17,901 nt of DNA from Nitrospirota bacterium (lineage in GTDB: Bacteria; Nitrospirota; Nitrospiria; Nitrospirales; UBA8639). Position numbers and translations under genes: made by a program. This document shows positions 1 to 6,814 of the stretch, piece after piece. The notes beneath the pieces were generated by a model, which was not told where the DNA came from, made no database searches, and saw nothing but the letters and a program-made list of their open reading frames with translations. Every line of letters begins with the position of its first letter. Positions within the stretch are counted from its first letter, which is position 1. Where the stretch lies: assembly GCA_003233615.1 (NCBI GenBank), contig QIMB01000458.1:1-17901 (forward strand), given 5' to 3'.

Positions 1-1
1 T

Positions 2-766
2 CTATTTTTCAAGTCCATACCCAAACCGTGTAATGATGGCCCGAGCTTCTGAGCTTTTGACATAGTCCAGAAATGCCTTGGCCGCTTCATTATGTTGACC
101 GTGAATCAGAAGCACGGCTTGTTGACGTAAGGGCTCATGTAAATCCTCCGGTACGTCCCAGCGGCTTCCCGCTCCGTTGATTGTAGGGTCCATGACTTGG
201 GAGCGTGCAACAAGACCAAGTTGTGCATTGTTGGAAAACGCAAAGTGGAAGGTTTGTCCAATATTTTCTCCTTGCACAAGCCGATCCTTCACATGATTCC
301 ATACACCTAACGCTTGTAAGGTCTGCTGTGCTGCGGCGCCATATGGCGCTGTCTTCGGATTGGCAATGGCTAGATGGTCAAAGTGGCTTTTTGATAATAC
401 CGTGGGTCCATCTGTCTTGAGCATGTTGGGATCAGAGCTCCACAAGGTCAGACGTCCTATAGCATACGTAAATCGACTACCTGGCACTGCGAGTTCTTCT
501 TCTTCAATCAATTGTGGACGTGTCACATCAGCGGAAAAGAATACATCGAATGGGGCTCCATGTTTGATTTGTGCATAAAACTTTCCGCTCGATCCTGAGC
601 TGACGAGGGCAGTATGTCCGGTCTCTCGTTCAAAAGTTTTGACAAGCTCACTTAGGGCAGCCCTGAAATTTGCAGCCACCGCCACCCGTACCTCCTCGGC
701 CGAAGCCGTCGTCAAAAATATGTGGAAAAAGATTAGAAGGGCAAATATATGTATTCTTGTAATCAT
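2..766 (-). CDS. modA: Periplasmic molybdate-binding protein ModA (ABC transporter)
   Basis: Substrate-binding protein of a molybdate/tungstate-type ABC importer, expected in the periplasm. The N-terminus is a signal peptide with a hydrophobic run and a cleavage-like ASA-EE near residue 25. After it come family hallmarks, numbered from the upstream ATG at 772: AANF (33-36), SSGSSGKFYAQI (58-69), GAPFDVFFSAD (72-82) and ANPKTAPYG (137-145). These serine- and tyrosine-containing loops form the oxyanion pocket in ModA. Length (about 254 aa) is normal. Two in-frame ATGs lie six bases apart. I chose the inner one (766) because a GGAG motif sits 7 nt before it but abuts the outer one (772). The stop lies at 2-4, so the gene is complete. 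modB and modC are not in the window and could lie beyond position 1. An inverted-repeat element starts about 15 bp upstream. Family assignment is strong; molybdate versus tungstate cannot be told apart. Confidence 0.92.
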   Translation of the reverse strand: MITRIHIFALLIFFHIFLTTASAEEVRVAVAANFRAALSELVKTFERETGHTALVSSGSSGKFYAQIKHGAPFDVFFSADVTRPQLIEEEELAVPGSRFTYAIGRLTLWSSDPNMLKTDGPTVLSKSHFDHLAIANPKTAPYGAAAQQTLQALGVWNHVKDRLVQGENIGQTFHFAFSNNAQLGLVARSQVMDPTINGAGSRWDVPEDLHEPLRQQAVLLIHGQHNEAAKAFLDYVKSSEARAIITRFGYGLEK

Positions 767-780
767 GAACATTCTCCAGT
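767..780 (-). promoter_or_regulatory. Ribosome binding site that decides the modA start
   Basis: On the minus strand the sequence reads CTGGAGAATGTTCATG. GGAG lies directly against the first ATG (772) but 7 nt before the second (766), so the second is the better start. Confidence 0.6.
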
Positions 781-781
781 T

Positions 782-904
782 GGGAATGTTGAAAAAAGCC
801 GCCAGCGGCGTTCTCGCCCTTTTGTCGTGCTCACGTACTGAGGGTACGCTCTGCGCGTCAAACAGGCTGCGGCCTTGCTGGACGGACTTTTTTGGAACAT
901 TCCC
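782..904. repeat. Short inverted-repeat element 1 (REP/MITE-like), upstream of modA
   Basis: The ends are a perfect 9-bp inverted repeat, GGGAATGTT (782-790) and AACATTCCC (896-904). It continues imperfectly inward: AAAAAAGCCGCCAGC on the left pairs with GCTGGACGGACTTTTTT on the right. The middle holds a second dyad, CGTAC-N4-GGTACG-like, around 833-850. No coding frame makes sense. The whole 123-bp unit could fold into one long hairpin. From memory, elements with this look are widespread in Nitrospira genomes; I have not verified this. It lies about 15 bp upstream of the modA start. Confidence 0.7.
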
Positions 905-993
905 TTGGCTGCTGACGTCGATTGTCTATCAAGCATTTATGTGCCATTAGAAGTGAAATATACAACAGGCTCCAGTATGAATTTTCTATAATC

Positions 994-1166
994 TAAGGCT
1001 TTGAGTGAAAATAACTTGGACATTTCGCATCCCATCTTTGAACGCGCCTCAATCGAAAAAAACTCACCATAGCTCTGCTATGCCTCGATTTTTCCTCAAT
1101 CGTTCCGTCCAAATTTGGCCCAAATTTGGGCGCGAATCTGCTCAAGTTTTTTCACTCAAAGCCTAA
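994..1166. repeat. Inverted-repeat element 2, overlapping the porin 3' end
   Basis: The arms AGGCTTTGAGTGAAAA (996-1011) and its exact complement (1149-1164) are 16 nt of perfect inverted repeat, extending imperfectly to about 25 nt (994-1018 against 1143-1166). The interior has a small hairpin CATAG-CTCTG-CTATG around 1067-1082 and a perfect 14-bp palindrome GCCCAAATTTGGGC (1118-1131). The right half (1094-1166) has a diverged homologue at 6737-6810, which shows it is an interspersed family. The right arm runs into the last codons of the porin gene. Confidence 0.78.
1118..1131. repeat. Perfect 14-bp palindrome inside element 2
   Basis: GCCCAAATTTGGGC reads the same on both strands. In the diverged copy (around 6760-6775) this symmetry is lost, so it may not be essential to the element. 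Confidence 0.6.
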
Positions 1167-2616
1167 ACTTGGTGAGGATGTAGAAGTAATCGGTGTCTTT
1201 ATTGCCACCAGGTGGCAGCCCCGCCCTGGCCGGAAGCCGATCGAAATAACTGCCTTTGAACCAGTGATCATAGCCGACATCGAATTCTATATTATCATTC
1301 GCTTTCCATTGCACCTGTACTTCGACATCATGTCCAAGATAATTTCCAGACTTGCCGGTGCCATCACGAAGTCCGCTTCCGGCAAAGGCTCCGCGCGAGG
1401 TAGCGAGATACCAGAACCGTTGCTTCAACTGGAATTTCCATCCCTTGGCTGGGACGACAGTCACTCTCCATCCCGGGGAACTGATATTTGATCGGAAAAA
1501 CGGTCCGAAATTGCCGGTGGCCCCATACTCAAACCGCCTGGCGCCAAAGAGCGTATCGAAGCCTGAGGACTGGCTATCGGTCGGATTCCGGTCTCCACTG
1601 GCATAGTCGTAGTGAATCAGAAATCGTGGCGACCATGGGAAATCGAAGCTATAGCCAAGATCAATATGTTGAAAGTGCGCGAAGTGGTCCGTATTGCCCA
1701 GTTTTCCTGTCTGCCAGACACTCTCGATTTCATAATCCATCCGGGCTTTTTTCGGATTTTTATAGAGGCGTAATCCAAACGTGGAATGTGTTCGTTGTAA
1801 GCCCAGCGTCGAGAATCGTTGGTCATTCAGCCCGAAATAATAGGCATTGAGGCGTACCCACGGTACGTGATTCGCTTCAACATAAGCCCCCCAGAATACA
1901 AACCGTTTCGATTGCTCGTCGAGCTGAACTTGGTCTCGTATCACCGGTTCGACCAGAAACGCACGAACCCGCCAGACGTTGTCTTTGGCCAATTGCCAGT
2001 GCAGGCCATCGAATGCGTTCGTGGTATTCCGAAAATCATTCCGGGCAATCAACCGGCGTCGCCCAAAATCCATGGTGAGTCGCCCAACATGCAGGTCTGT
2101 GCGGAGCCCCGTTCCGAAAACGTTTTTTGCTGTCACGGATATGAATAATTGCAAAATATCAAATTCATTCCTGATGCCTGTGTTGAGAAAATCAAATGTA
2201 CTGAGATCACTAAGATGAACCCGGGAATCCTGCCCTTCAAATAAAAATTTGGATGCTCCCCCGTTCAAGCCAAACCGCACCCTGGACCGTTGTTGAATTT
2301 GGGGATCCGTTCGGCCTAAGGGCTGGATGGATCGCCAAGGATGATCATACACTTCGAAGCGTGTTCGATGCTCCAGTCCTAGATCAATCCAATCCGGGAG
2401 TTTCAATGCATTCTTGAGATAACGATGCCATTGCCATTCCTTTTTTCGAATAAGCACGGCATCGGCAGATTCCTGGAGTGGTGGTGAGGTTGTGTTGATT
2501 CGTTTTTTTAATCCATACGGAAAGGGAAGACTGGCTTTTTCTGAGGTTTGTTGACTGGGTCGAGGGTCAATTGAGCCCCAGACAATTTCGGGAATGCTTC
2601 CGATAAGGAGAGCCAA
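1156..2616 (-). CDS. Alginate-export-type outer-membrane porin (probable beta-barrel)
   Basis: A 486-aa protein that resembles the alginate_export / AlgE-like porin family. It shows repeated amphipathic strands, many aromatic residues at strand ends, and segments such as RSRVRFGLNGG, DFGRRRLIARNDFRNTTNAFDGLHW and PWVRLNAYYFGLNDQR that are typical of that family. It would sit in the outer membrane and pass small solutes or anions; the substrate is unknown. The first usable start in this frame is TTG at 2616, which yields an N-terminus beginning inside a hydrophobic signal-peptide core. The missing n-region is encoded in another frame from an ATG at 2641, so a frameshift is possible (see findings). 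The C-terminus reads YFYILTKF followed by RL and stop. RL and the stop codon come from repeat element 2, displacing the terminal Phe expected of a barrel. It could be functional or recently damaged. Confidence 0.72.
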   Translation of the reverse strand: MALLIGSIPEIVWGSIDPRPSQQTSEKASLPFPYGLKKRINTTSPPLQESADAVLIRKKEWQWHRYLKNALKLPDWIDLGLEHRTRFEVYDHPWRSIQPLGRTDPQIQQRSRVRFGLNGGASKFLFEGQDSRVHLSDLSTFDFLNTGIRNEFDILQLFISVTAKNVFGTGLRTDLHVGRLTMDFGRRRLIARNDFRNTTNAFDGLHWQLAKDNVWRVRAFLVEPVIRDQVQLDEQSKRFVFWGAYVEANHVPWVRLNAYYFGLNDQRFSTLGLQRTHSTFGLRLYKNPKKARMDYEIESVWQTGKLGNTDHFAHFQHIDLGYSFDFPWSPRFLIHYDYASGDRNPTDSQSSGFDTLFGARRFEYGATGNFGPFFRSNISSPGWRVTVVPAKGWKFQLKQRFWYLATSRGAFAGSGLRDGTGKSGNYLGHDVEVQVQWKANDNIEFDVGYDHWFKGSYFDRLPARAGLPPGGNKDTDYFYILTKFRL

Positions 2617-2701
2617 ACTTACAATGGCAACGCCGCGCCATCACTAGTAGGTTTGATTTGTGTGATTGGGATCCATTAAAAATTTACGATTTTAATGTGG
2701 A

Positions 2702-2744
2702 ACTGTAATTGTATAAATGTCTTTATGTCAATTTATAATTACAG
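2702..2744 (-). promoter_or_regulatory. Candidate porin promoter overlapping a long dyad (operator-like)
   Basis: On the minus strand TTGACA (2731-2726) is followed 18 nt later by TACAGT (2707-2702), a plausible sigma-70 -35/-10 pair about 60-90 bp before the porin start. The same DNA holds an inverted repeat: CTGTAATTGTATAAAT (2703-2718) and ATTTATAATTACAG (2731-2744), complementary over 14 positions with one bulged G at 2711. The -10 lies in one arm and the -35 at the edge of the other, as expected for a repressor site. The regulator is not identifiable. The rest of 2617-2985 shows no gene. Confidence 0.45.
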
Positions 2745-2985
2745 TATATAGTTCTTGTGTTGGAAGCAGCAGTAGAGGAAATCAAGCTGTGACATTACTT
2801 TGGAATACTAAGGGAAGGACTATTGAATAAACCAAGTCGATCAAAAACTAGGAGAATGTCATATTTCTCTGTCCTGGGAAGAAACGAAGTGAGTCTGGGC
2901 GTTCCTCAATGTGAGAAGTGCGATCCTTCATAGCACAGTCGAGAAAAAAGAACTGATCATGCTGGCAATAAGAAAACTGTTCTGT

Positions 2986-4380
2986 TTAAAACTGATGTAC
3001 CTTACCAGCTCGGCGCTTTCCCTTTCGTTCAAATACTTCGACTTCAATTTGATTGGGACTGATGTTGATCTTTGTGAAGTTGTCATCACCAATGACACGA
3101 CTCGAATTTGCGAGGCGGAACTGGCCGGCACGACCGCCGTCAATGGTCCTGGTCGTTCGGAAATGGCTCGATGATGGATGGGGGTATGGCCAGAAAAATG
3201 CCGAAGAGACCACGGACACAATCTTGAGCCTCGATGGCGAGATCAGTTCAATTGACAGAGATGCATGGACATCTCCCGAAAAAAATACGACTTTTTTAAT
3301 CTGATGGCGTTCAATGTGTTCAAGCAATTCAATGCGCTGCCTTTGAAATCCAGCCCATTTGTCTTGGGATTCATCGGACGCAGAATCCGGGACGAAGGGA
3401 ACTGAAGTCACAATGATCTTGACTCGGCCAGAGCCATCCTTCAGCCACCGTTTCAGGCTGCGGATCTGTTCTGGCCCGAGTATTCCTGATTGTCCATCAG
3501 GGTTGCAGTATCGTTCGGTTCGAGAATCAGTGACAAAAATGTCGCAGCAACCGTCAGAATATTTGTACCAGAGGCGGTTAAGTGTTCCAACTAACCGTCG
3601 GCCACGGACTGGGATGGTTGGACTATGGCTCAGCTGGTACGTTTGGTAGGCGTGAATCGCATTGGGAAAAAGAGTTTTCCAATCTTGTTCGTTGGCCTTG
3701 CTCGGCCAATTATCTTCGATCTCATGATCGTCAAGAGTCATGTAGGTCGGGATCCGGCTCATTAGTTTCCGAAGGTGTTTCTGAGAAAACGCGTCACGGT
3801 AGCGTTGGTAAAACTGGGCTATGGTTTTATCTTGATTAAAGACATTCAAATCATCAGCATAAATTTGGTCGCCCATCATAATGAGCTGGTGGATTTCTGT
3901 CCCAGAGTTGATTTGTTTGAGAATAGAACGAAAGGTCTTGTCTCCGCGATTGTCGAAAAAATTACCAAGAAAGGTTTTCAGCAGGTAGCGACAGGAACCA
4001 ATGACAAGTGTGCGTGGTTTTCTGTCATTACCACTGGCGGTTAAAAAGTGTCCTTCGCTGACATCTGTCCAGTCTGAATTACGGAATTCTACCTCTCCCA
4101 TTTCTCCTTCCGAAAAGAAAAATCCCATTTGGTATTCGTAGTGTGTTTCTGGTGTCAATCGATCAAGAATCGCTAAGCCAGTGAGGTCAAAATTAGGATT
4201 CATTTTGATAATCTGGGTTCGACTCCATGAAGGGGCTCCCTGTTTTCGGTGCCTGATAGCTCCAAAACACCGGCGAGGCTGGTCATCAATCACATGCGCT
4301 TCTCCACGCCCCCAAATCCTCGTACGATTCTGTGTCGTTTCACCAACGATGGGGCCTACTGTGAGCTTGTGTAATTGCAT
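2986..4380 (-). CDS. PhoD-like metallophosphatase, no export signal
   Basis: A calcineurin-type phosphoesterase of the PhoD family (alkaline phosphatase / phosphodiesterase), 464 aa. Metal-binding motifs appear in the expected order: GSCR (128-131), MGDQIYADD (169-177), LDDHEIEDNW (216-225) and FSGDVHAS (367-374). An N-terminal Ig-like region (about residues 5-115, starting VGPIVGETT) precedes the catalytic domain. Secreted PhoD enzymes usually carry a Tat signal; here the protein starts MQLHKLTVGP with no twin arginine or hydrophobic segment, so it is probably cytoplasmic. The start is secure: AAAGGAGGC lies just upstream of the ATG. It is transcribed alone between two intergenic regions. 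The exact substrate is unknown. Confidence 0.88.
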   Translation of the reverse strand: MQLHKLTVGPIVGETTQNRTRIWGRGEAHVIDDQPRRCFGAIRHRKQGAPSWSRTQIIKMNPNFDLTGLAILDRLTPETHYEYQMGFFFSEGEMGEVEFRNSDWTDVSEGHFLTASGNDRKPRTLVIGSCRYLLKTFLGNFFDNRGDKTFRSILKQINSGTEIHQLIMMGDQIYADDLNVFNQDKTIAQFYQRYRDAFSQKHLRKLMSRIPTYMTLDDHEIEDNWPSKANEQDWKTLFPNAIHAYQTYQLSHSPTIPVRGRRLVGTLNRLWYKYSDGCCDIFVTDSRTERYCNPDGQSGILGPEQIRSLKRWLKDGSGRVKIIVTSVPFVPDSASDESQDKWAGFQRQRIELLEHIERHQIKKVVFFSGDVHASLSIELISPSRLKIVSVVSSAFFWPYPHPSSSHFRTTRTIDGGRAGQFRLANSSRVIGDDNFTKINISPNQIEVEVFERKGKRRAGKVHQF

Positions 4381-4385
4381 CGTTG

Positions 4386-4393
4386 CCTCCTTT
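4386..4393 (-). promoter_or_regulatory. Strong Shine-Dalgarno of the PhoD-like gene
   Basis: The minus strand reads AAAGGAGGCAACGATG, putting GGAGG 6 nt before the start. It is the best ribosome site in the window; most other genes here have weak or no SD. Confidence 0.8.
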
Positions 4394-4528
4394 CGAAGCC
4401 AATTAACGTGGTCGAGGTACCCTCATATTTAGGTCGATTCCGTATACGGCTTACGAGGTGTTGAGCATTCATAGGCTGATTCTCATTACAGCTATGATGT
4501 ATAGCGCGTAGCTGACATAACGAATCCG

Positions 4529-4557
4529 ATTACCTCAAATTCAAGGAAAAATGTCAA
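4529..4557 (-). promoter_or_regulatory. Candidate sigma-70 promoter for the PhoD-like gene
   Basis: On the minus strand a perfect TTGACA (4557-4552) is followed after 17 nt by GGTAAT (4534-4529), which matches four of six -10 positions. It lies about 150 bp before the start codon, leaving a long leader that contains the palindrome CCGTATACGG (4440-4449). Confidence 0.35.
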
Positions 4558-4606
4558 CCTAATAATGATATGCGAAAAGAAGCTGCTTGACTCTGGTGTT
4601 AGATGA

Positions 4607-5164
4607 TCACGGTTGATGGCGTTGAGCAATCATTCTCTGCCATTCTTTTTCGGTGACGAGATCTTTGGTCGATTCTACGCGGTCGAGAAACACCACGCCG
4701 TCCAAATGATCTACTTCATGTTGAAAGACGCGAGCCAGAAACCCCTCATAAGTGGTTTCGACTATGGCGTCTTGACGTGTGTGATAGCGGATGCGAATAG
4801 CCTGATACCGTGGAACCAGTCCTCGAATGCCAGGCACTGTAAGGCAGCCTTCCCAGTCTTTTCCTATTTCTGAGGAAGCCCAGAGCATTTCAGGGTTAAT
4901 CATGACTGTTGGTTCCATAGTTGGTGCGTAAGGATACCGGGCATTAGGCTGTGGTGAAAGAACAATGATCCGTTGAGATTCAGAGACTTGTGGTGCGGCA
5001 ATGCCCATGCCGCTCTCATCTGCAACGGTGGCCAACAGGTCATCGATAAAGGCTTGAAGTTGAGGGTCACGAATGTTTGTGACTTCAGTAGCTCGCGCTC
5101 GTATAACAGGAGCACCAAGTTCCGCTATTTCAAGTACACGAGGTATTAAGTTACTCGAATCCAT
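4607..5164 (-). CDS. def: Peptide deformylase
   Basis: Removes the N-terminal formyl group from nascent proteins in the cytoplasm. All three family motifs are present (numbered from the TTG at 5179): GMGIAAPQ (57-64), EGCLTVPG (110-117) with the metal-binding Cys112, and QHEVDHLDG (153-161) with His154, Glu155 and His158. Motif 2 is EGCLT rather than the common EGCLS, a frequent natural variant. I chose the ATG at 5164; an in-frame TTG at 5179 would add five residues, and neither has a clear SD. It lies 9-24 nt after the cupredoxin stop, so the two are probably co-transcribed. The usual def partner, methionyl-tRNA formyltransferase, is absent, so this may be a second, non-housekeeping copy. 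Confidence 0.92.
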   Translation of the reverse strand: MDSSNLIPRVLEIAELGAPVIRARATEVTNIRDPQLQAFIDDLLATVADESGMGIAAPQVSESQRIIVLSPQPNARYPYAPTMEPTVMINPEMLWASSEIGKDWEGCLTVPGIRGLVPRYQAIRIRYHTRQDAIVETTYEGFLARVFQHEVDHLDGVVFLDRVESTKDLVTEKEWQRMIAQRHQP

Positions 5165-5188
5165 ATCGTTGGAATTCAACGCGCAGTC

Positions 5189-5728
5189 TCATTTTGGCAT
5201 GACGTGTAATGGGGCATACATTCCTTTGTCATAATGCCCTGGGATGTTACAGAACAGCACATAGTGCCCTGGATTCAAGAATACTGTTTTCTTCTGGCTC
5301 GTGCCCGCTGGGAATTCCTCAATTTCATCAATGGTTTCAATTCGCAGATCGTCTTCATTCACAAGATACTCCGTGGACATAGCATGTGGTTTCTTGGCTT
5401 CTTTGCGTGGAAGTGCCGCTGGATCAAGGTCCGTTCGGGAAATCACCAGCTCGTGCATACTCACTCCCTCATTCATAACACTGAAAGTGAGCCTCCCGGC
5501 TTTGACTTCTGTGATGTTGGGACGCACTCGAAAGTCCTTGAGGACGACGTTTATGCGCCCTTCAGTAGACTCATGTTGCGCTTGAGCGGATTGGTCGACT
5601 CCCAGAAATACTAAGGCACAGAATAAGAGTGCAAATATCACACGTGGAACCTGTCGAACAGTTGAACCCTTATATGTCACCGCGTCACTACTTTCTATGA
5701 AACCTCGTGGCTTGGTTACCAGAAGCAA
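5189..5728 (-). CDS. Exported cupredoxin-domain (blue copper) protein
   Basis: A small periplasmic type 1 copper protein. A hydrophobic signal segment (about residues 28-44) ends with an AQA-QH cleavage-like site near residue 50. A beta-sandwich follows, with the copper ligands in the expected pattern: His92 in MHELV, then CNIPGHYDKGM giving Cys160, His165 and Met170. This Cys-His-Met set is typical of plastocyanin-like electron carriers. The start is uncertain: TTG at 5728 has an upstream GGAAG, whereas GTG at 5680 would give a more ordinary signal-peptide length (163 aa). The gene is followed directly by def. The electron-transfer partner is unknown. The upstream flank is interrupted about 210 bp away by the IS. 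Confidence 0.85.
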   Translation of the reverse strand: MLLVTKPRGFIESSDAVTYKGSTVRQVPRVIFALLFCALVFLGVDQSAQAQHESTEGRINVVLKDFRVRPNITEVKAGRLTFSVMNEGVSMHELVISRTDLDPAALPRKEAKKPHAMSTEYLVNEDDLRIETIDEIEEFPAGTSQKKTVFLNPGHYVLFCNIPGHYDKGMYAPLHVMPK

Positions 5729-5941
5729 AAATGTTCTTCCCGATAGCCTGCGTCAGGAACTGTACGGTATTGGTTGAGTATGCGCTCGCATCATTTCTAT
5801 TAACAGGAGATGGTAACGCTTGCCAGCCTGGCTCGTCCACAGAATGTCGCATCCTTTACAATCCTATTTCTTGTATTGATGCACGTTATCGTGTGTTGAT
5901 GCTTCATGGTGTGTGCCCCATAGTTGTGGTATCCACCTGCT

Positions 5942-6734
5942 GGTATTGTCACATTAGCTCATATTTGGCAGACTGCCCGGTATGAAGACCACACCCATCA
6001 ACTACCAACGGCATCGATTCCCTTCTGCAATTATCAGTCACGCTGTGTGGCTGTATCATCGATTCTGTTTGAGCTTTCGTGAAGTCGAAGAACTCCTCGC
6101 CGAACGCGGCATCATTGTGACCTACGAATCGATACGACGCTGGTGCCTGAAGTTTGGGCCGGCCTATGTGCGCAAACTGAAAAAGCGGCAAGGCCAATTG
6201 GGCGATGCCTGGCACCTCGATGAAGCGGTCATTACCATTCACGGGGAGCATCAGTATCTCTGGCGTGCGGTCGATCAAGATGGAGACACCATTGATATCC
6301 TTGTGCAACAACGACGGAACAAGAAAGCCGCCGTGCGCTTCTTTCGCCGCTTGTTGAAAGGCCAAGGGGGCGAACCCCGTTGGCTCTACACGGATAAACT
6401 GAAAAGCTATGACGCCGCTCATCGAGCGGTCATGCCGACGGTCGAGCATATCAATACGGTCTATGCCAACAACCGCGTCGAAGTCTCGCATCAACCGACG
6501 CGCCAACAAGAATATCACATGCGCGGCTTTGCTTCATCGACACAGGCTCAACGGTTTTTGACGCTCCATGGCCTCACGCAAAATCTTTTTCGCCTTGGCC
6601 GCCATCTCATGCAGGCGGTCAACTATCGAATATGGCGCACGCAATCGTTTCAGGTATGGAAGGAATCGGTGTGTGCATAAGCGGCGTGCGGAAACCGTTT
6701 CATTGTGTTTGCAGCAAGTTAAGTTGACAAAACC
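5942..6734 (+). mobile_element. IS6-type insertion sequence, complete
   Basis: Imperfect terminal inverted repeats match at 14 of 19 positions: GGTATTGTCACATTAGCTC (5942-5960) and GGTTTTGTCAACTTAACTT (complement of 6716-6734). They enclose a single intact transposase gene, giving 793 bp, normal for the IS6 family. No 8-bp target duplication is seen: cacctgct precedes the left end and gtcctcaa follows the right end. The right end abuts a broken repeat element, which supports the boundary. Confidence 0.82.
5982..6680 (+). CDS. IS6-family DDE transposase
   Basis: A 232-aa transposase of the IS6/IS26 group, which moves by replicative transposition. The N-terminus (residues 1-60) contains the helix-turn-helix region (SFREVEELLAERGI, TYESIRRWCLKFG) that binds the ends. 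The DDE catalytic residues are in the expected contexts: Asp80 in WHLDEA, Asp138 in YTDKLKSY and Glu167 in NNRVEVSH, followed by the typical MRGFASSTQAQRFL segment. Length and reading frame are intact, so it may be active. It is the only gene between the inverted repeats. It could be misassigned within the IS6 family, but not outside it. Confidence 0.93.
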   Translation: MKTTPINYQRHRFPSAIISHAVWLYHRFCLSFREVEELLAERGIIVTYESIRRWCLKFGPAYVRKLKKRQGQLGDAWHLDEAVITIHGEHQYLWRAVDQDGDTIDILVQQRRNKKAAVRFFRRLLKGQGGEPRWLYTDKLKSYDAAHRAVMPTVEHINTVYANNRVEVSHQPTRQQEYHMRGFASSTQAQRFLTLHGLTQNLFRLGRHLMQAVNYRIWRTQSFQVWKESVCA

Positions 6735-6736
6735 GT

Positions 6737-6810
6737 CCTCAATCGTTCCGTCTCAATCTAACCCAAATCTTGTTGCAAATTTGTTCACGTCTTTTTCACC
6801 CACGTCCTAA
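6737..6810. repeat. Truncated, diverged copy of element 2 (right half only)
   Basis: Aligned without large gaps to 1094-1166: both begin CCTCAATCGTTCCGTC and share blocks such as CCCAAAT, TTTTCAC and CCTAA at the end. Only the right half is present. Homology begins 2-3 bp after the IS right terminus and ends four bases before the phosphopantetheinyl transferase ATG. Confidence 0.68.
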
Positions 6811-6814
6811 CGCG

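Noticed and set aside
2..2616. A molybdate-specific modA-porin operon
   Set aside because: Both are on the minus strand, but they are separated by 390 bp filled with two hairpin-forming repeats; no evidence ties the porin to molybdate.
2911..3221. Small open frames on both strands over the end of the PhoD-like gene
   Set aside because: They are shadows of the phosphatase frame; neither has an SD or family motifs.
5707..5985. Plus-strand open frame across the cupredoxin upstream region and the IS left end
   Set aside because: It crosses the IS boundary and has no recognisable protein features; probably chance.
5949..6518. A 189-codon open frame antisense to the transposase
   Set aside because: It lies opposite a clearly conserved transposase, its protein has no recognisable features, and it would overlap the IS left end.
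6770..6814. TTG start extending the phosphopantetheinyl transferase
   Set aside because: The added residues are encoded by the repeat element, and there is no SD; the ATG at 6815 gives the normal length.
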